Translations under genes and position numbers: made by a program
The notes under the pieces: model-generated
What the model saw: only the letters and a program-made list of their open reading frames with translations
Told to the model about the DNA's origin: nothing
The model's database searches: none
Shown: positions 44,697 to 53,010 of the stretch, piece after piece
How positions within the stretch are numbered: the stretch's first letter is position 1
Layout of the letters: each line of letters begins with the position of its first letter
Assembly (NCBI GenBank): GCA_021845645.1
Contig: JAJZVM010000023.1
Location: 1 to 59,580 of the forward strand
Reading direction: 5' to 3'
Length of the DNA stretch: 59,580 bases
Source of the DNA: Bacillota bacterium
GTDB taxonomy: Bacteria; Bacillota_E; JAJZYS01; JAJYTV01

Positions 44697-44718
44697 CTGC
44701 GCTACCTCCTCTGACATA

Positions 44719-44949
44719 GAAAAACGCCGTCACCCTCAAGGGGCGACGGGTCGCGGTACCACCCTCATTCTCCGGCCGAGGCGGCCGGACTCTTGCCGAT
44801 CACGGTGGCAACCGGCGCGCCCTCGGCCAAAAGGCTCTGTGCGCGCACTCCGGAGTCATCGACCAGCGCACCGCCCGCCGGCTTCCACCCGTCCCGGCTC
44901 GCTCCTGGACAGCTTCCCGCTGGCGCTCTCCATCGTCGCGTTCGCTTAT
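44719..44949 (-). ncRNA. T-box leader of metG
   Basis: The T-box sequence AGGGTGGTACCGCG (44765-44752) is followed by a terminator: CCGTCGCCC (44749-44741) pairing with GGGTGACGG (44735-44727), then TTTTT (44724-44720). The 5' part holds stem I features (AGCGAGCCGGG, GGTGGAAGCCGG), and ATG at 44858-44856, just before ACTCCGGAG, is the likely specifier codon for Met. Uncharged tRNA-Met would stabilise the antiterminator and turn on metG-tatD. Confidence 0.93.
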
Positions 44950-44955
44950 TGAATT

Positions 44956-44984
44956 ATCGTAGCGGCCAGCCCAGCGCTTGTCAA
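44956..44984 (-). promoter_or_regulatory. Sigma-A promoter of the metG T-box operon
   Basis: Perfect TTGACA (44984-44979), 17-nt spacer and TACGAT (44961-44956) on the minus strand, immediately upstream of the T-box leader. Confidence 0.8.
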
Positions 44985-45231
44985 ACGCGCGGGCCGCCTC
45001 GTGGAGCCGGCCCCAAGGCCATGACGTCGCACAGAGCCTTCCTCCTCTATCGAGGAAAGACACCGTCCGGCCGTGTCCCACCCCTCCCGGGAGACGAGGG
45101 CCGCTCTCGCCTGGAAGCCGTGCGCCACATATTTGGCGAGGCGGCCCTCCTCCCGATGGTGCTCACCTCCGATACAGCAATCCCAGGCATGCTACCAGGC
45201 CGTGAAGGCCCCCCGGCGCAGGCTGCCGCGA
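44985..45231. other. Intergenic between metG promoter and O-methyltransferase
   Basis: About 250 nt without a recognisable gene. Short frames on both strands are Arg/Pro-rich and have no ribosome sites or motifs. Confidence 0.35.
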
Positions 45232-45912
45232 TCAGGCGCTGGCCTGCCCCGCCAACACGAGGGCCAGCGCGAACCCGTCATATCCTTTGCTGCCGACGGT
45301 CTGAAGCGCCGTGGCACGCACCCGCGGCTCGCTTGCCAGCTCCCGCAGGAACCGGCGCATCCCCTGGACGTCCTCGTCGGTGCTTTGGGCATCTGCAAGG
45401 GCGCCGCGGCGCACGACGTTGTCCACGACGATCAGGCTTCCCGGCGCGGTAAGGCGCAAGGCATAGCTGAAGTAGAGTGGCGTGTTCCGCTTGTCGGCAT
45501 CGATGAAGACGAGATCGAAGGTCTCATCCCCTTCTGCGAGCATCTGCGCCAGCACGTCCGCAGCACGTCCCTCCCGCACCTCGACGACCCCGCCGAGGCC
45601 GGCTCGGGACAAGTTCTGCCTCGCCACCCGCGCATGGCGCGGTTCCGCCTCGATCGTCACGAGGCGTCCGCCATCTGGCAGGGCCCTTGCCAGCCAGATG
45701 GCGCTATAGCCTCCTAGCGTGCCGATCTCCAGGATCCTCTTCGCCCCCTTCAGCCGCGCCAGGAGATGCAGCAGCATGCCCTGGTTCGGAGCCACCTGGA
45801 TATCAGGCAGTCCGGCGGCCGCCGCAGCGGCGAGCGACTCCTCCAGGACAGGATCCTCAGGCACCAGCAGGTCGCTGATGAAGCGATCCACCGCCAGCCA
45901 CGTCTCTTCCAT
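45232..45912 (-). CDS. SAM-dependent O-methyltransferase (COMT-like)
   Basis: 226 residues from ATG 45912 (GGGGGAG at 9 nt). Motif I LEIGTLGGYSAIWLA, then LVTIEAEP and the metal-binding LVFIDADK with LIVVDNVVRRG match the cation-dependent class related to catechol O-methyltransferase. Such genes are often near mltG/greA or udk in Firmicutes; substrate unknown. It diverges from the ssb/secretion locus. Confidence 0.9.
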   Translation of the reverse strand: MEETWLAVDRFISDLLVPEDPVLEESLAAAAAAGLPDIQVAPNQGMLLHLLARLKGAKRILEIGTLGGYSAIWLARALPDGGRLVTIEAEPRHARVARQNLSRAGLGGVVEVREGRAADVLAQMLAEGDETFDLVFIDADKRNTPLYFSYALRLTAPGSLIVVDNVVRRGALADAQSTDEDVQGMRRFLRELASEPRVRATALQTVGSKGYDGFALALVLAGQASA

Positions 45913-45970
45913 CACCCGAAACTCCCCCACTTCCTCGGGTGCCGCATCGCCTTCATTCTACACGGGCTGC

Positions 45971-45984
45971 CGAACATTTGTTGG
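45971..45984 (+). promoter_or_regulatory. Possible LexA (SOS) box upstream of ssb
   Basis: CGAACATTTGTTGG differs at one position from the palindromic Gram-positive LexA pattern CGAAC-N4-GTTCG. It lies about 60 nt before the ssb start and 60 nt before the divergent methyltransferase start. No lexA gene is in the window. Confidence 0.4.
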
Positions 45985-46044
45985 AAGGATTGACCATCCT
46001 GAGGAACGAATGGCGTGTGCAGCCAAGGAAAGGGGATATGCCGC

Positions 46045-46404
46045 ATGATCAATCGCGTCGTACTGGTCGGCCGCCTCGCCACCGACTCCGTCCTTCACTA
46101 CTCCCGCGACGGCCTGGCCATCTCGGCCTTCTCCCTGGCGATCGGGCGCACGGAATCCGGTGCCGATTTCCTGCCGATCGTGGCCTTCCGCCGCCTGGCC
46201 GAGGCGACCTCCCGCTATCTGCTCAAGGGAAGGCTCGTCGGCATCGAGGGCCGGATCGCGAGCCGCCCCCTGGATACGACCGACGGCGAGCAGCGGCGGG
46301 TGATCGAGATCGTTGCGGACCGGTTGCGCTTCCTGGATCCGCCCATCGCGCTGGGTGAGGAGACCCCTGCCCCCAAGGCGGCAACAGAGACCGCGCAAGG
46401 CTAG
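46045..46404 (+). CDS. Single-stranded DNA-binding protein
   Basis: A 119-residue SSB with an OB fold: INRVVLVGRLATDSVLHYS, FSLAIGR, DFLPIVAFRRLAE, LLKGRLVGIEGRI. The C-terminus (ATETAQG) lacks the acidic DDDIPF-type tail of the housekeeping SSB, and the protein is shorter, so it is a paralogue. It is first in a rightward run with secretion-like membrane proteins, suggesting a role with transported single-stranded DNA; that link is inferred from position only. Confidence 0.87.
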   Translation: MINRVVLVGRLATDSVLHYSRDGLAISAFSLAIGRTESGADFLPIVAFRRLAEATSRYLLKGRLVGIEGRIASRPLDTTDGEQRRVIEIVADRLRFLDPPIALGEETPAPKAATETAQG

Positions 46405-46412
46405 GCCTCAGC

Positions 46413-46655
46413 ATGCCCATCCTGCAGTTCGTCCTCAACGCCGTCACGACCCTTCAGAGCTGGTTTGCCGGCTTTGCGGTGCTGGCGCTGCTCTACGGCG
46501 CCTATCTGCTCTGGACAAGCGGCGACAACCCCCAGAGCCGCACCCGGGCCTGGGGCCACCTGTACTCGGTCGCGGCCGGGCTTGTGCTTGTGATCTTCGC
46601 CAAGGACATTGTGCGGGTGATCTTCCAATGGGCTGGACTTTCCGCGCCGCTCTGA
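46413..46655 (+). CDS. Small two-segment membrane protein, VirB2/TrbC-like
   Basis: 80 residues with two hydrophobic helices (FAGFAVLALLYGAYLLW and HLYSVAAGLVLVIFA) joined by a short polar loop SGDNPQSRTRAW. Size, topology and the position before a TrbL-like and a PrgI-like gene fit a type IV pilin-like subunit of the VirB2/TrbC group. No long signal peptide. The assignment rests on topology and context. It overlaps the next gene by 28 nt. Confidence 0.6.
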   Translation: MPILQFVLNAVTTLQSWFAGFAVLALLYGAYLLWTSGDNPQSRTRAWGHLYSVAAGLVLVIFAKDIVRVIFQWAGLSAPL

Positions 46656-47332
46656 GCCCCGCGCTGCAGAGGGCGTACGGCTGGGTGGGTGTGCTGCTCT
46701 GGGCACACGGCTTCCCACCGTCCGCGCCGGTGGTGAGCGAGTTGACGCACATCTCCCTTCTGGCGGGCAGTGCTCTCGCCGTTCCGCTCTTCATGCTCGA
46801 GTCCGGAGCGGGGCGGGCCGCCCACGCGTTCATGCGCCTCCTCCTTGCGGTGGGCGGTGTCCTCGCCAGCCACATCATCGTCTCATGGCTGTGGCAGCTC
46901 AACGACGCACTCGTCGCCACCATCGCCAAGGTGGCGGGGTCCGTCGCGGTGCCATCGCCAGGCTTCGGCTCGACACTCGTGGACCTGCTCGTCTTCGGCC
47001 TGCCGTACCTGCTGATGCTCGTTTTCCTCGCGGGCCTGCTGCTGGCCCGCCTTGCAGCCATCGCGTTGCTCGCCTCGGTCGCACCGCTCGCCTTCCTGCT
47101 CGGTATCCATCGCAGCCTGGTTCGCGTGCCGATGCTCTGGCTGTGGCAGATCGCGGCCTGGTCCGTCCTGCCTGCCGCAGAGGCGTTCATCCTTGTCGCC
47201 GTGCGCGGTCTGGCAGGGGAGCTCGCCATCGCGGTGCCGGCATCCGATATGCTGCTCAGCCTCGTCCTGCTGTTCTTCATGCTGCGCCTGCCCTTCACGC
47301 TTCTCGGCGCCTGGCGGCGTCTGATGCCGTGA
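46628..47332 (+). CDS. Polytopic membrane protein, TrbL/VirB6-like
   Basis: 234 residues, mostly hydrophobic, with about six predicted membrane segments. A charged loop between SWLWQLNDALVATIAK and the segment LLVFGLPYLLMLVFLAGLLLA, plus the run LLASVAPLAFLLG, resemble the core of TrbL/VirB6 channel proteins (the APLAFL segment is typical). Its stop overlaps the start of the PrgI-like gene. Channel function is inferred. Confidence 0.6.
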   Translation: MGWTFRAALSPALQRAYGWVGVLLWAHGFPPSAPVVSELTHISLLAGSALAVPLFMLESGAGRAAHAFMRLLLAVGGVLASHIIVSWLWQLNDALVATIAKVAGSVAVPSPGFGSTLVDLLVFGLPYLLMLVFLAGLLLARLAAIALLASVAPLAFLLGIHRSLVRVPMLWLWQIAAWSVLPAAEAFILVAVRGLAGELAIAVPASDMLLSLVLLFFMLRLPFTLLGAWRRLMP

Positions 47333-47694
47333 AGTGCCATGTACCCGTCGACCTCCTGCGCGTGGAACCGCGCATCTGGGGCGACCTTGAGACAAGCCAG
47401 GCGATCAGCCTGTTCGGCGCAGGGGTGGTCGCACTGGCAGCTCTGGGGGGGCGCTTGCCGCTGGCCGGCGCGGTACTGCTCGCAGGGCCGCTCGCCGGCT
47501 ACGCCCTGCTGGAGCTCGAAGGCCAGCCGGTTCGCCGACTCATCCCGCGCATCCTGCGTCATGGCCTGAGGCGTTCCCTGCGGCCGACGGACCTTGATCA
47601 GACGCTGTGGCAGGAGGATGTGCCGGCCACCGCAATGCATCAGATGCGGCATGTCCTGCATTGTCTAGTGGGTAAGATGCGCGGCGGCAGGTAA
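47329..47694 (+). CDS. PrgI/VirB3-like membrane protein
   Basis: 121 residues from GTG 47329, overlapping the previous stop (GTGA). VEPRIWGDLETSQAISLFGAG leads into two membrane segments (VVALAALGG..., LAGAVLLAGPLAGYALLE) and a basic tail RRLIPRILRHGLRRSL. The pattern (short cytoplasmic lead, two adjacent helices, basic tail) and its position before VirB4 match PrgI/VirB3. It ends 72 nt before dapB. Confidence 0.6.
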   Translation: MKCHVPVDLLRVEPRIWGDLETSQAISLFGAGVVALAALGGRLPLAGAVLLAGPLAGYALLELEGQPVRRLIPRILRHGLRRSLRPTDLDQTLWQEDVPATAMHQMRHVLHCLVGKMRGGR

Positions 47695-47766
47695 CCAGTC
47701 GGCGGCAGGCGAACGTAGCGCCAGCGCCGCGCCTTCGGCGGCAGACTCCCCTTGGGGCGGGTGACG

Positions 47767-48567
47767 ATGACCATTCGTGTTTGCGTCGCAGGGGCCACCG
47801 GCTGGACCGGAGGCGCTGTGGCGCGGCAGATCATCACGTCGGAAGGTTTTCGCCTGACCGGTGCCGTCGCGCGCCGCCAGGCCGGCATGGACATAGGCGT
47901 CGCGCTCGGAACGCCCCCTCTCGGCATCACGATTGCGGCCGACCTTGCGTCGGCACTGAACGAGCAGACCGACGTCCTGATCGACTACACCGCGCCGGAT
48001 ATCGTCAAGCACCACGCCATGAGCGCGCTCGAGCGAGGTGTGAGGGTCGTGATCGGCACGTCCGGTCTGACGGCGCAGGACCTGGAGGAGATCGGTGCGC
48101 TGGCCCTGGCCAGGGGTCTTGGCGTCATCGCCGCCGGCAACTTCTCCGTGACGGCGGCGCTCGCCAAGCACTTCGCCCTGCTTACAGCCAAGTACATCCC
48201 GTCCTGGGAGATCGTCGACTACGCGAGCGCGAGCAAGGTCGATGCCCCCAGCGGCACCGTGCAGGAACTCGCGGAGGAGCTGGGACAGGTGGCCCGGCCG
48301 CGCCAGGAGTTTCCGCCAGACATCCTTCACGGGCGACCCGAAGCCCGCGGCGCGGAGATCGAGGGTACCCACGTGCATTCCTTGCGCCTGCCGAGCTACG
48401 TGATCGCCTTCGAGACGATCTTCGGCCTGCCGAACGAGAGGCTGACCATCCGGCACGACGCCGGTTCCGGCGCAGATCCCTACGTTGCCGGCACCTTGCT
48501 CGCCGTCAAGGAGGTATTGCGCGTGCAGGGCCTCGTGCGGGGCCTGGACCGCCTGCTGTTCGCCTGA
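47767..48567 (+). CDS. dapB: 4-hydroxy-tetrahydrodipicolinate reductase (DapB)
   Basis: 266 residues. N-terminal Rossmann fold VCVAGATGWTGGAVARQI with a Trp in place of the usual RMGR segment; VLIDYTAP, GTSGLTAQDLE, AAGNFSVTAALA (G-N-F-S), and the substrate-binding DAPSGTVQELAE with the catalytic lysine in SKVDAPSG. C-terminal EGTHVHSLRLP is typical. It acts in lysine, diaminopimelate and dipicolinate synthesis. The divergent N-terminal motif and its location inside a secretion-like locus are odd. A paralogue with another substrate is possible. Confidence 0.83.
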   Translation: MTIRVCVAGATGWTGGAVARQIITSEGFRLTGAVARRQAGMDIGVALGTPPLGITIAADLASALNEQTDVLIDYTAPDIVKHHAMSALERGVRVVIGTSGLTAQDLEEIGALALARGLGVIAAGNFSVTAALAKHFALLTAKYIPSWEIVDYASASKVDAPSGTVQELAEELGQVARPRQEFPPDILHGRPEARGAEIEGTHVHSLRLPSYVIAFETIFGLPNERLTIRHDAGSGADPYVAGTLLAVKEVLRVQGLVRGLDRLLFA

Positions 48568-48968
48568 GGCGACCGCCGGCGGCGCCCGTGTAGAGTCATT
48601 CACCGCCCAATGCTTGCGGCGGTCCCCACATAGCGGCCGTCACAAGCGCAGAAACCTTGCGCAGCCCGCGCCGGAAGCGGGCTGCGCCGTGTTTCGGGAC
48701 CCGCCCGCGCGGCCACGGCTGATCCTCGTATGTCGCCAGATCGCTCTCGGCTGCCCGAACGACCGACGGCGGTCGGCGAGAGACGGTGAGCCTATGTCCA
48801 CACCGTCCTGTGGCAGTGGGACGGTATAGCAATACTTTGACATATCCGAACAACATTTGGCAGGAACCGATTCCTGGACCTGGAAGCCCACTCCATCCTA
48901 TTTGGAAGGTTGTGGCACTCCATGGTCTCTGCGTCTCTACCCTCGCCGCCCACGCAGCCATTCCACCC
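48568..48968. other. Regulatory/intergenic stretch before the VirB4-like gene
   Basis: Contains a terminator-like hairpin after dapB (48659-48687) and an A+T-richer patch (48825-48865) with TATAGC and TTGACA-like words. The VirB4 frame is open through it from 48786 but the residues lack family character. A promoter for the second half of the secretion-like locus is likely here; its exact position is not resolved. Confidence 0.45.
48659..48687 (+). terminator. Terminator after dapB
   Basis: GCGCAGCCCGC (48659-48669) pairs perfectly with GCGGGCTGCGC (48677-48687), 7-nt loop, followed by CGTGTTTC; about 90 nt after the dapB stop. Confidence 0.65.
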
Positions 48969-50666
48969 ATGGCCTTGACGCGCACTGCGGCGCTGCCGTC
49001 CGGCACGGTCTATGAAGTCGGCCGCAGGGAATACGCGTGGCTCGTACCGGAGGAACGCGACGCGCATCAGGCAGCCCTGCGCAACTTCCTGCTCGCCGTC
49101 AGGGGGCCGGTGTTCTGGACGCTCGCGGGGCGTACGGCCCAACGACACCTTTACCTCTGGCTGCAGGATGATCCAGGCAACATCCAGGCCCTGCGCGACC
49201 TCGGTGCCCCCTTTGCAGCGGTCGGCTCCGACGTGCCGGAGGATCTGCGCTGGGCCGTCGCCAACCCGGCGCTTCCTCCGTGGCGCCTTGGCGCCGGGCG
49301 CATACCGGCAAGCCCGCGCGCTGCCCGGCCGACCGCGGGGCGCACGGCTCCCCGCCCGCACCTGCGCTTCCTCGAGGCAGGTACCGGCTATCGCCAGTTG
49401 CTGGCGGTCGAATCCTACCCCGAACATCTCGACGAACTCAGCCTGGAGCGGCTCTGGTCGCTCCCGCAGAGCGCCATCGTCGCCGTGCGGCTGGCTCCGC
49501 TGTCCGCCCCTGAAGCACGCCTTCGCCTCGAGCGCCGCCTGCAACACTTGCACGCGAGTTCCTTCTTGCGCCGCCAGCGCGGCCGCCTGCCGGACTCCGA
49601 GGCCGAAAAGGCGCAGGAGGACGCTCTTCGGCTGCGCGAGGTCCTGGTGGAGGGCCGCGAAAGGCTCTTCACCGCGGCGTTCCTGGTCGCCGCGGAGGGA
49701 CCTGACCGCTCCGCCTGCGAGGCAGAGGCCGCGCTCCTGCGCACGACCTTCGCCGAGATGGGCTTCCTGCTCCAGGTGCAGCTGGGATTGCAGGCCGCTC
49801 TGCTCGACTGGCTGCTGCCACTTCCGGCGCTCCGGGAAGCGCCGGCACGCCTCCTGACGGCGAGCGCTCTCTCCTGCCTCGACCTGACGCCGGCAGGAAT
49901 GCCGGTCACCGGCGGAGACAGCCTGGGCGTGCACCTGACCGACCGCACCCCCGTCCTGCGCGACCGTCTGCACGCAGCCAACCCGATGGCGGTCGCACTG
50001 GGCAGTCCCGGACACGGGAAGTCGGCGTTCGTCAAGGCGGAGCTGCTCCGCCAGACGCCGCGCTGCCTGCTCGTCGTGGACCCCGAGGGCGAATACGGTC
50101 CCGTCGTGGAGCATCTCGGCGGCACGTCCTTGGAATCCCTCCCCCGGGGCCCGGACGCGCCGGGTCGCCTGGCCCTGTCGCTGCGCAAGCTCCCACAGAA
50201 CTTGTGGCCTTCGCTGCTGCGCGATGCGGCCGCCTATGCCATCGCCGCCGCAGAGGCCACGGCACTCTTGGAGCCGTTCTGGCTGACCCTCGACGAAGGC
50301 CATCTCTGGCTCGGCCCCGCCGGGGCCGAGGACGCGCTCGTCGATCTCGCCAAGCGTGCCCGCAAGCGCGGCCTGATCGTCACGATCGTCAGCCAGAATG
50401 TCGGCGACTTTCTGCACTCGCAGGGCGGGCAGCTGATCCTGGCCAACGCCGGCCGCTTGACGCTGTTTCACCAGCAGCCCACCGACCTGCCGCGCCTCAG
50501 GGAAGTGCTGCACCTCTCAGACCGCTCCCTCGACTTCCTGCGCACCTGCCGCCCAGGAGAAGCTCTGCTGCTGGACGAGCTCGGCACCATCCCGTTCCGG
50601 CTGACCCTCGACGAGGAGGAGTTGCGCCTTGTCGACACGCGTCCCGTCTTTGCGCGCACTCGCTGA
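48969..50666 (+). CDS. VirB4/TraC-like ATPase
   Basis: About 565 residues from ATG 48969 (GTG 48912 is an alternative; neither has a strong ribosome site). The N-terminal half is VirB4-like (RREYAWLVPEERDAHQAALRNFL; RLRLERRLQHLHAS). The C-terminal half is a P-loop ATPase: Walker A LGSPGHGKSAFVKAEL, LVVDPEGEYG, Walker B FWLTLDEGHLWL, and RKRGLIVTIVSQNVGDFL, typical of HerA/VirB4 motors. It powers assembly or transport in type IV secretion. It overlaps the SAF-domain gene by 38 nt, joining the T4SS-like and Tad-like parts of the locus. Confidence 0.85.
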   Translation: MALTRTAALPSGTVYEVGRREYAWLVPEERDAHQAALRNFLLAVRGPVFWTLAGRTAQRHLYLWLQDDPGNIQALRDLGAPFAAVGSDVPEDLRWAVANPALPPWRLGAGRIPASPRAARPTAGRTAPRPHLRFLEAGTGYRQLLAVESYPEHLDELSLERLWSLPQSAIVAVRLAPLSAPEARLRLERRLQHLHASSFLRRQRGRLPDSEAEKAQEDALRLREVLVEGRERLFTAAFLVAAEGPDRSACEAEAALLRTTFAEMGFLLQVQLGLQAALLDWLLPLPALREAPARLLTASALSCLDLTPAGMPVTGGDSLGVHLTDRTPVLRDRLHAANPMAVALGSPGHGKSAFVKAELLRQTPRCLLVVDPEGEYGPVVEHLGGTSLESLPRGPDAPGRLALSLRKLPQNLWPSLLRDAAAYAIAAAEATALLEPFWLTLDEGHLWLGPAGAEDALVDLAKRARKRGLIVTIVSQNVGDFLHSQGGQLILANAGRLTLFHQQPTDLPRLREVLHLSDRSLDFLRTCRPGEALLLDELGTIPFRLTLDEEELRLVDTRPVFARTR

Positions 50667-51198
50667 GCGCCTGCGCGATCCGCTCTGGCTGCCCTTGCTG
50701 AGTGCCCTCTTCGCGTTCGGGGCCTTTGAGGCGGCTAGCCTTGGTTCAGGCCAGACGGTGCTGGTCGCGGCCAGGAATCTGCCCGCCGGAACACCACTCA
50801 CCCAGGTGGATGTACGGCGGGTGCGCTGGTCAGGAAGCCTGCCCGGGCCGGTCCTGGCCATCCCCCAGGGGCGCCTGCTGGTCCCCGTTGCACAGGGGCT
50901 TCCATTGCTGCGCAGCACAGTCGTCCTGAAGAACCGGCATCCCTCTGCTGCCCTGGAGGTGGTGGGCATCCCTGCCGAGGCGCTGCTGAGCTCTCCGCCA
51001 CTCACGTCCGGTGAACACGTCGCGGTCTACATCGCCGCCGCCGGCCTGCCGCTGCAGCGTCTCGTACCGTCTGCGACCGTCGCAGCCGGGAGCGCGGCGG
51101 GCGCCATCGCGCTCACCGTGTCGCCCGCCAGTCTCCCGGCACTGCTCGCGGGCCTCGCGGCCGGACACCTCATCGTGGTCGTCACGCCGCAAGACTAG
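50629..51198 (+). CDS. CpaB/RcpC-like SAF-domain protein
   Basis: 189 residues from TTG 50629. One N-terminal hydrophobic segment (PLWLPLLSALFAFGAFEAA), then a SAF domain (TVLVAARNLPAGTPLTQVDVRRVRW) and a second beta-rich half. This matches CpaB/RcpC, the periplasm/exterior-facing part of Tad pili. Translation probably couples to the VirB4-like gene. The protein is somewhat shorter than typical CpaB. Confidence 0.75.
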   Translation: MSTRVPSLRALAERLRDPLWLPLLSALFAFGAFEAASLGSGQTVLVAARNLPAGTPLTQVDVRRVRWSGSLPGPVLAIPQGRLLVPVAQGLPLLRSTVVLKNRHPSAALEVVGIPAEALLSSPPLTSGEHVAVYIAAAGLPLQRLVPSATVAAGSAAGAIALTVSPASLPALLAGLAAGHLIVVVTPQD

Positions 51199-51209
51199 GA
51201 GGGATCGCC

Positions 51210-52085
51210 ATGCGCTCGCTCTACGCCCTGCATCCCGAGACGGTGCTGCAACTCCATGAGCGCGGTGCCGCCGTCTACGGGCAGCCGCTCACCCTATCCC
51301 TCGCCGAGACCGAAGACCGCATGCTGCAGGAAGACTACGGGCGGGTCGTGATCGATCCGGGCCTCGTGCGCTCGGCAGAGGAGCAGCGCGCCCTGCGCCG
51401 CATCGAGGTCGTCCATCCGGATGCGGAGATCACATGGCTGCGCGGGCGGTTCTCCCAGCGCGGCGACCTGGCGCTGGAGGACCTGGCAGCCGAGCTGCGG
51501 GGCGAGACGCCGCGGGAGGAGGCGGTGCTGGCTGTGGTGGTCGCGCCAGGCGACGCGCGTCAGGGAGCGGCCGTGGCGCTGGCCGTCGCCGCGCACCTCG
51601 CGAGGCATCGCGAAGCCCTGCTGGTCGAGACGGACACGGTCGAACCCGTATATGCCCGTCATCTGCATATCAGAGCCTGCCTGGCCGAATACATGGCTGG
51701 CGGCGTGACCCTTGCCCCTCCGGGCTGGCCGAAGCGCCTGCGCGTCGTGCCCGCGCCCGCACGGCCGGAGCTGCTCCTGCAGTCCGGCATGCAGCCCCTG
51801 CTCGACCGTCTCGAGCGGGGGCGCAGCGAAGCCAGCGTGGTCGTGCGCGCCAGCGCGAACCTGGCAGACCGCGGGCTCATCGCCTCGCTCGCCCGGGCCA
51901 GCGACATCCTGCTCACCGCCGGCGGCACCGACAAGGACTACCGCCGCTGGCTGCAGAGCCTGGCGCCGCTGGCCAAGCTGACCGCCGTGCCGGAGGGGCG
52001 GCTGCCCCTCCGGCGACAGGTTCTGGTCCGCCACGGCGCGCAGATCTGGGCGACGCGCGAGGAGACGTTCAAAGATGACCGCTGA
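51210..52085 (+). CDS. CpaE-like protein with degenerate ATPase site
   Basis: 291 residues, ATG with AGGAGGG upstream. The C-terminal ~190 residues follow a MinD/ParA-like layout (AVLAVVVAPGDARQGAAVALAVAAHL, LLVETD, ADRGLIASLARASDILL) but the P-loop GxGGxGKT is replaced by APGDARQG. It sits where CpaE/TadZ stands in Tad loci, immediately before CpaF (11-nt overlap). TadZ proteins with degenerate ATPase sites are known. The first 100 residues are unrecognised. Confidence 0.6.
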   Translation: MRSLYALHPETVLQLHERGAAVYGQPLTLSLAETEDRMLQEDYGRVVIDPGLVRSAEEQRALRRIEVVHPDAEITWLRGRFSQRGDLALEDLAAELRGETPREEAVLAVVVAPGDARQGAAVALAVAAHLARHREALLVETDTVEPVYARHLHIRACLAEYMAGGVTLAPPGWPKRLRVVPAPARPELLLQSGMQPLLDRLERGRSEASVVVRASANLADRGLIASLARASDILLTAGGTDKDYRRWLQSLAPLAKLTAVPEGRLPLRRQVLVRHGAQIWATREETFKDDR

Positions 52086-53010
52086 CGTGCGGCTCGGATA
52101 CTGGCTAGGGCCGCTCGAAGGGCTGTTCCGCGACGACGAGGTGAGCGAGATCATGGTGCTCGACTTCGATCGCGTCTTCGTGGAACGCCACGGCAAGATC
52201 ACACCGGAGCGCGTCGCGTTCGCGGACCGCCGCGCGCTTCAGGAGCTGATCGAGAGGCTTCTCCTGCCGCTCGGCCGCGAACTCACGCAGGCCTCCCCCT
52301 ACACCGACGGCCGCCTCGGCGACGGGGTGCGCTTCACCGCCACCATGCCGCCCCTCACACCGTCGCCGACCCTCACCATCCGCAAGGTGGCCACCGTGGA
52401 TCTCGAAACATCATGGCGCGACGCGCTCGAGGGAGACGAGCGGCCGCTGCGCATCCTGCGTTCGTGGGTCAGGAGCCACCGCAACGTCGTGGTCGCGGGC
52501 GCCGCCGGAACCGGCAAGACGTCGCTCGTACGCCTGCTCGCTCAGGTGATCGACCCGGCGGAACGCGTGCTGACCATCGAGGAGACGCGCGAGCTTGAGC
52601 TCGCGCGGGTGCATCCTCACGTGGTCGCGCTCGAGACCCGCTCGCCGAACCGGGCTGGGCTCTACGCGATCGATCTCGAGGACCTCTTGCGCCTAGCCTT
52701 GCACATGCGCCCGGACCGCATCATCGTCGGCGAGATCCGCGGCCGCGAGACGGTCGCCTGGCTGTCGGCCCTGGACACGGGCCACCGCGGCAGCATGACC
52801 ACCCTGCACGCCACGTCGGCCGTGGACGTCATCGACCGGCTGCTGTTCGCCGCCGCGCCGGCGCGCAGTGTGCCGCCGCGCCTTTTGAGGCCGCGCCTGC
52901 GCCATCTGCTCGGCGGCGTCGTGCACCTGGAGCGGGCCCAGGACGGCCTGCGCCGCCCGACAGTCCTCATGCAGTACGACGATGGCCGTGCTTTTCAGGT
53001 GTGGCCATGA
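52075..53010 (+). CDS. CpaF/TadA-type secretion ATPase
   Basis: 311 residues of the VirB11/CpaF family. N-terminal domain (GYWLGPLEGLFRDDEVSEIMV), Walker A GAAGTGKTSLVRLL, Asp-box segment IEETRELEL, Walker B MRPDRIIVGEIRGRE and the His-box TTLHATS. It drives pilus assembly/retraction or secretion. It is shorter than CpaF of Caulobacter because the N-terminal extension is missing. Coupled to the TadB-like gene by ATGA. Confidence 0.92.
   Translation: MTADVRLGYWLGPLEGLFRDDEVSEIMVLDFDRVFVERHGKITPERVAFADRRALQELIERLLLPLGRELTQASPYTDGRLGDGVRFTATMPPLTPSPTLTIRKVATVDLETSWRDALEGDERPLRILRSWVRSHRNVVVAGAAGTGKTSLVRLLAQVIDPAERVLTIEETRELELARVHPHVVALETRSPNRAGLYAIDLEDLLRLALHMRPDRIIVGEIRGRETVAWLSALDTGHRGSMTTLHATSAVDVIDRLLFAAAPARSVPPRLLRPRLRHLLGGVVHLERAQDGLRRPTVLMQYDDGRAFQVWP

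Noticed and set aside
46045..46404. The housekeeping ssb of the replication machinery
   Set aside because: Shorter, without the acidic C-terminal tail, and not between rpsF and rpsR.
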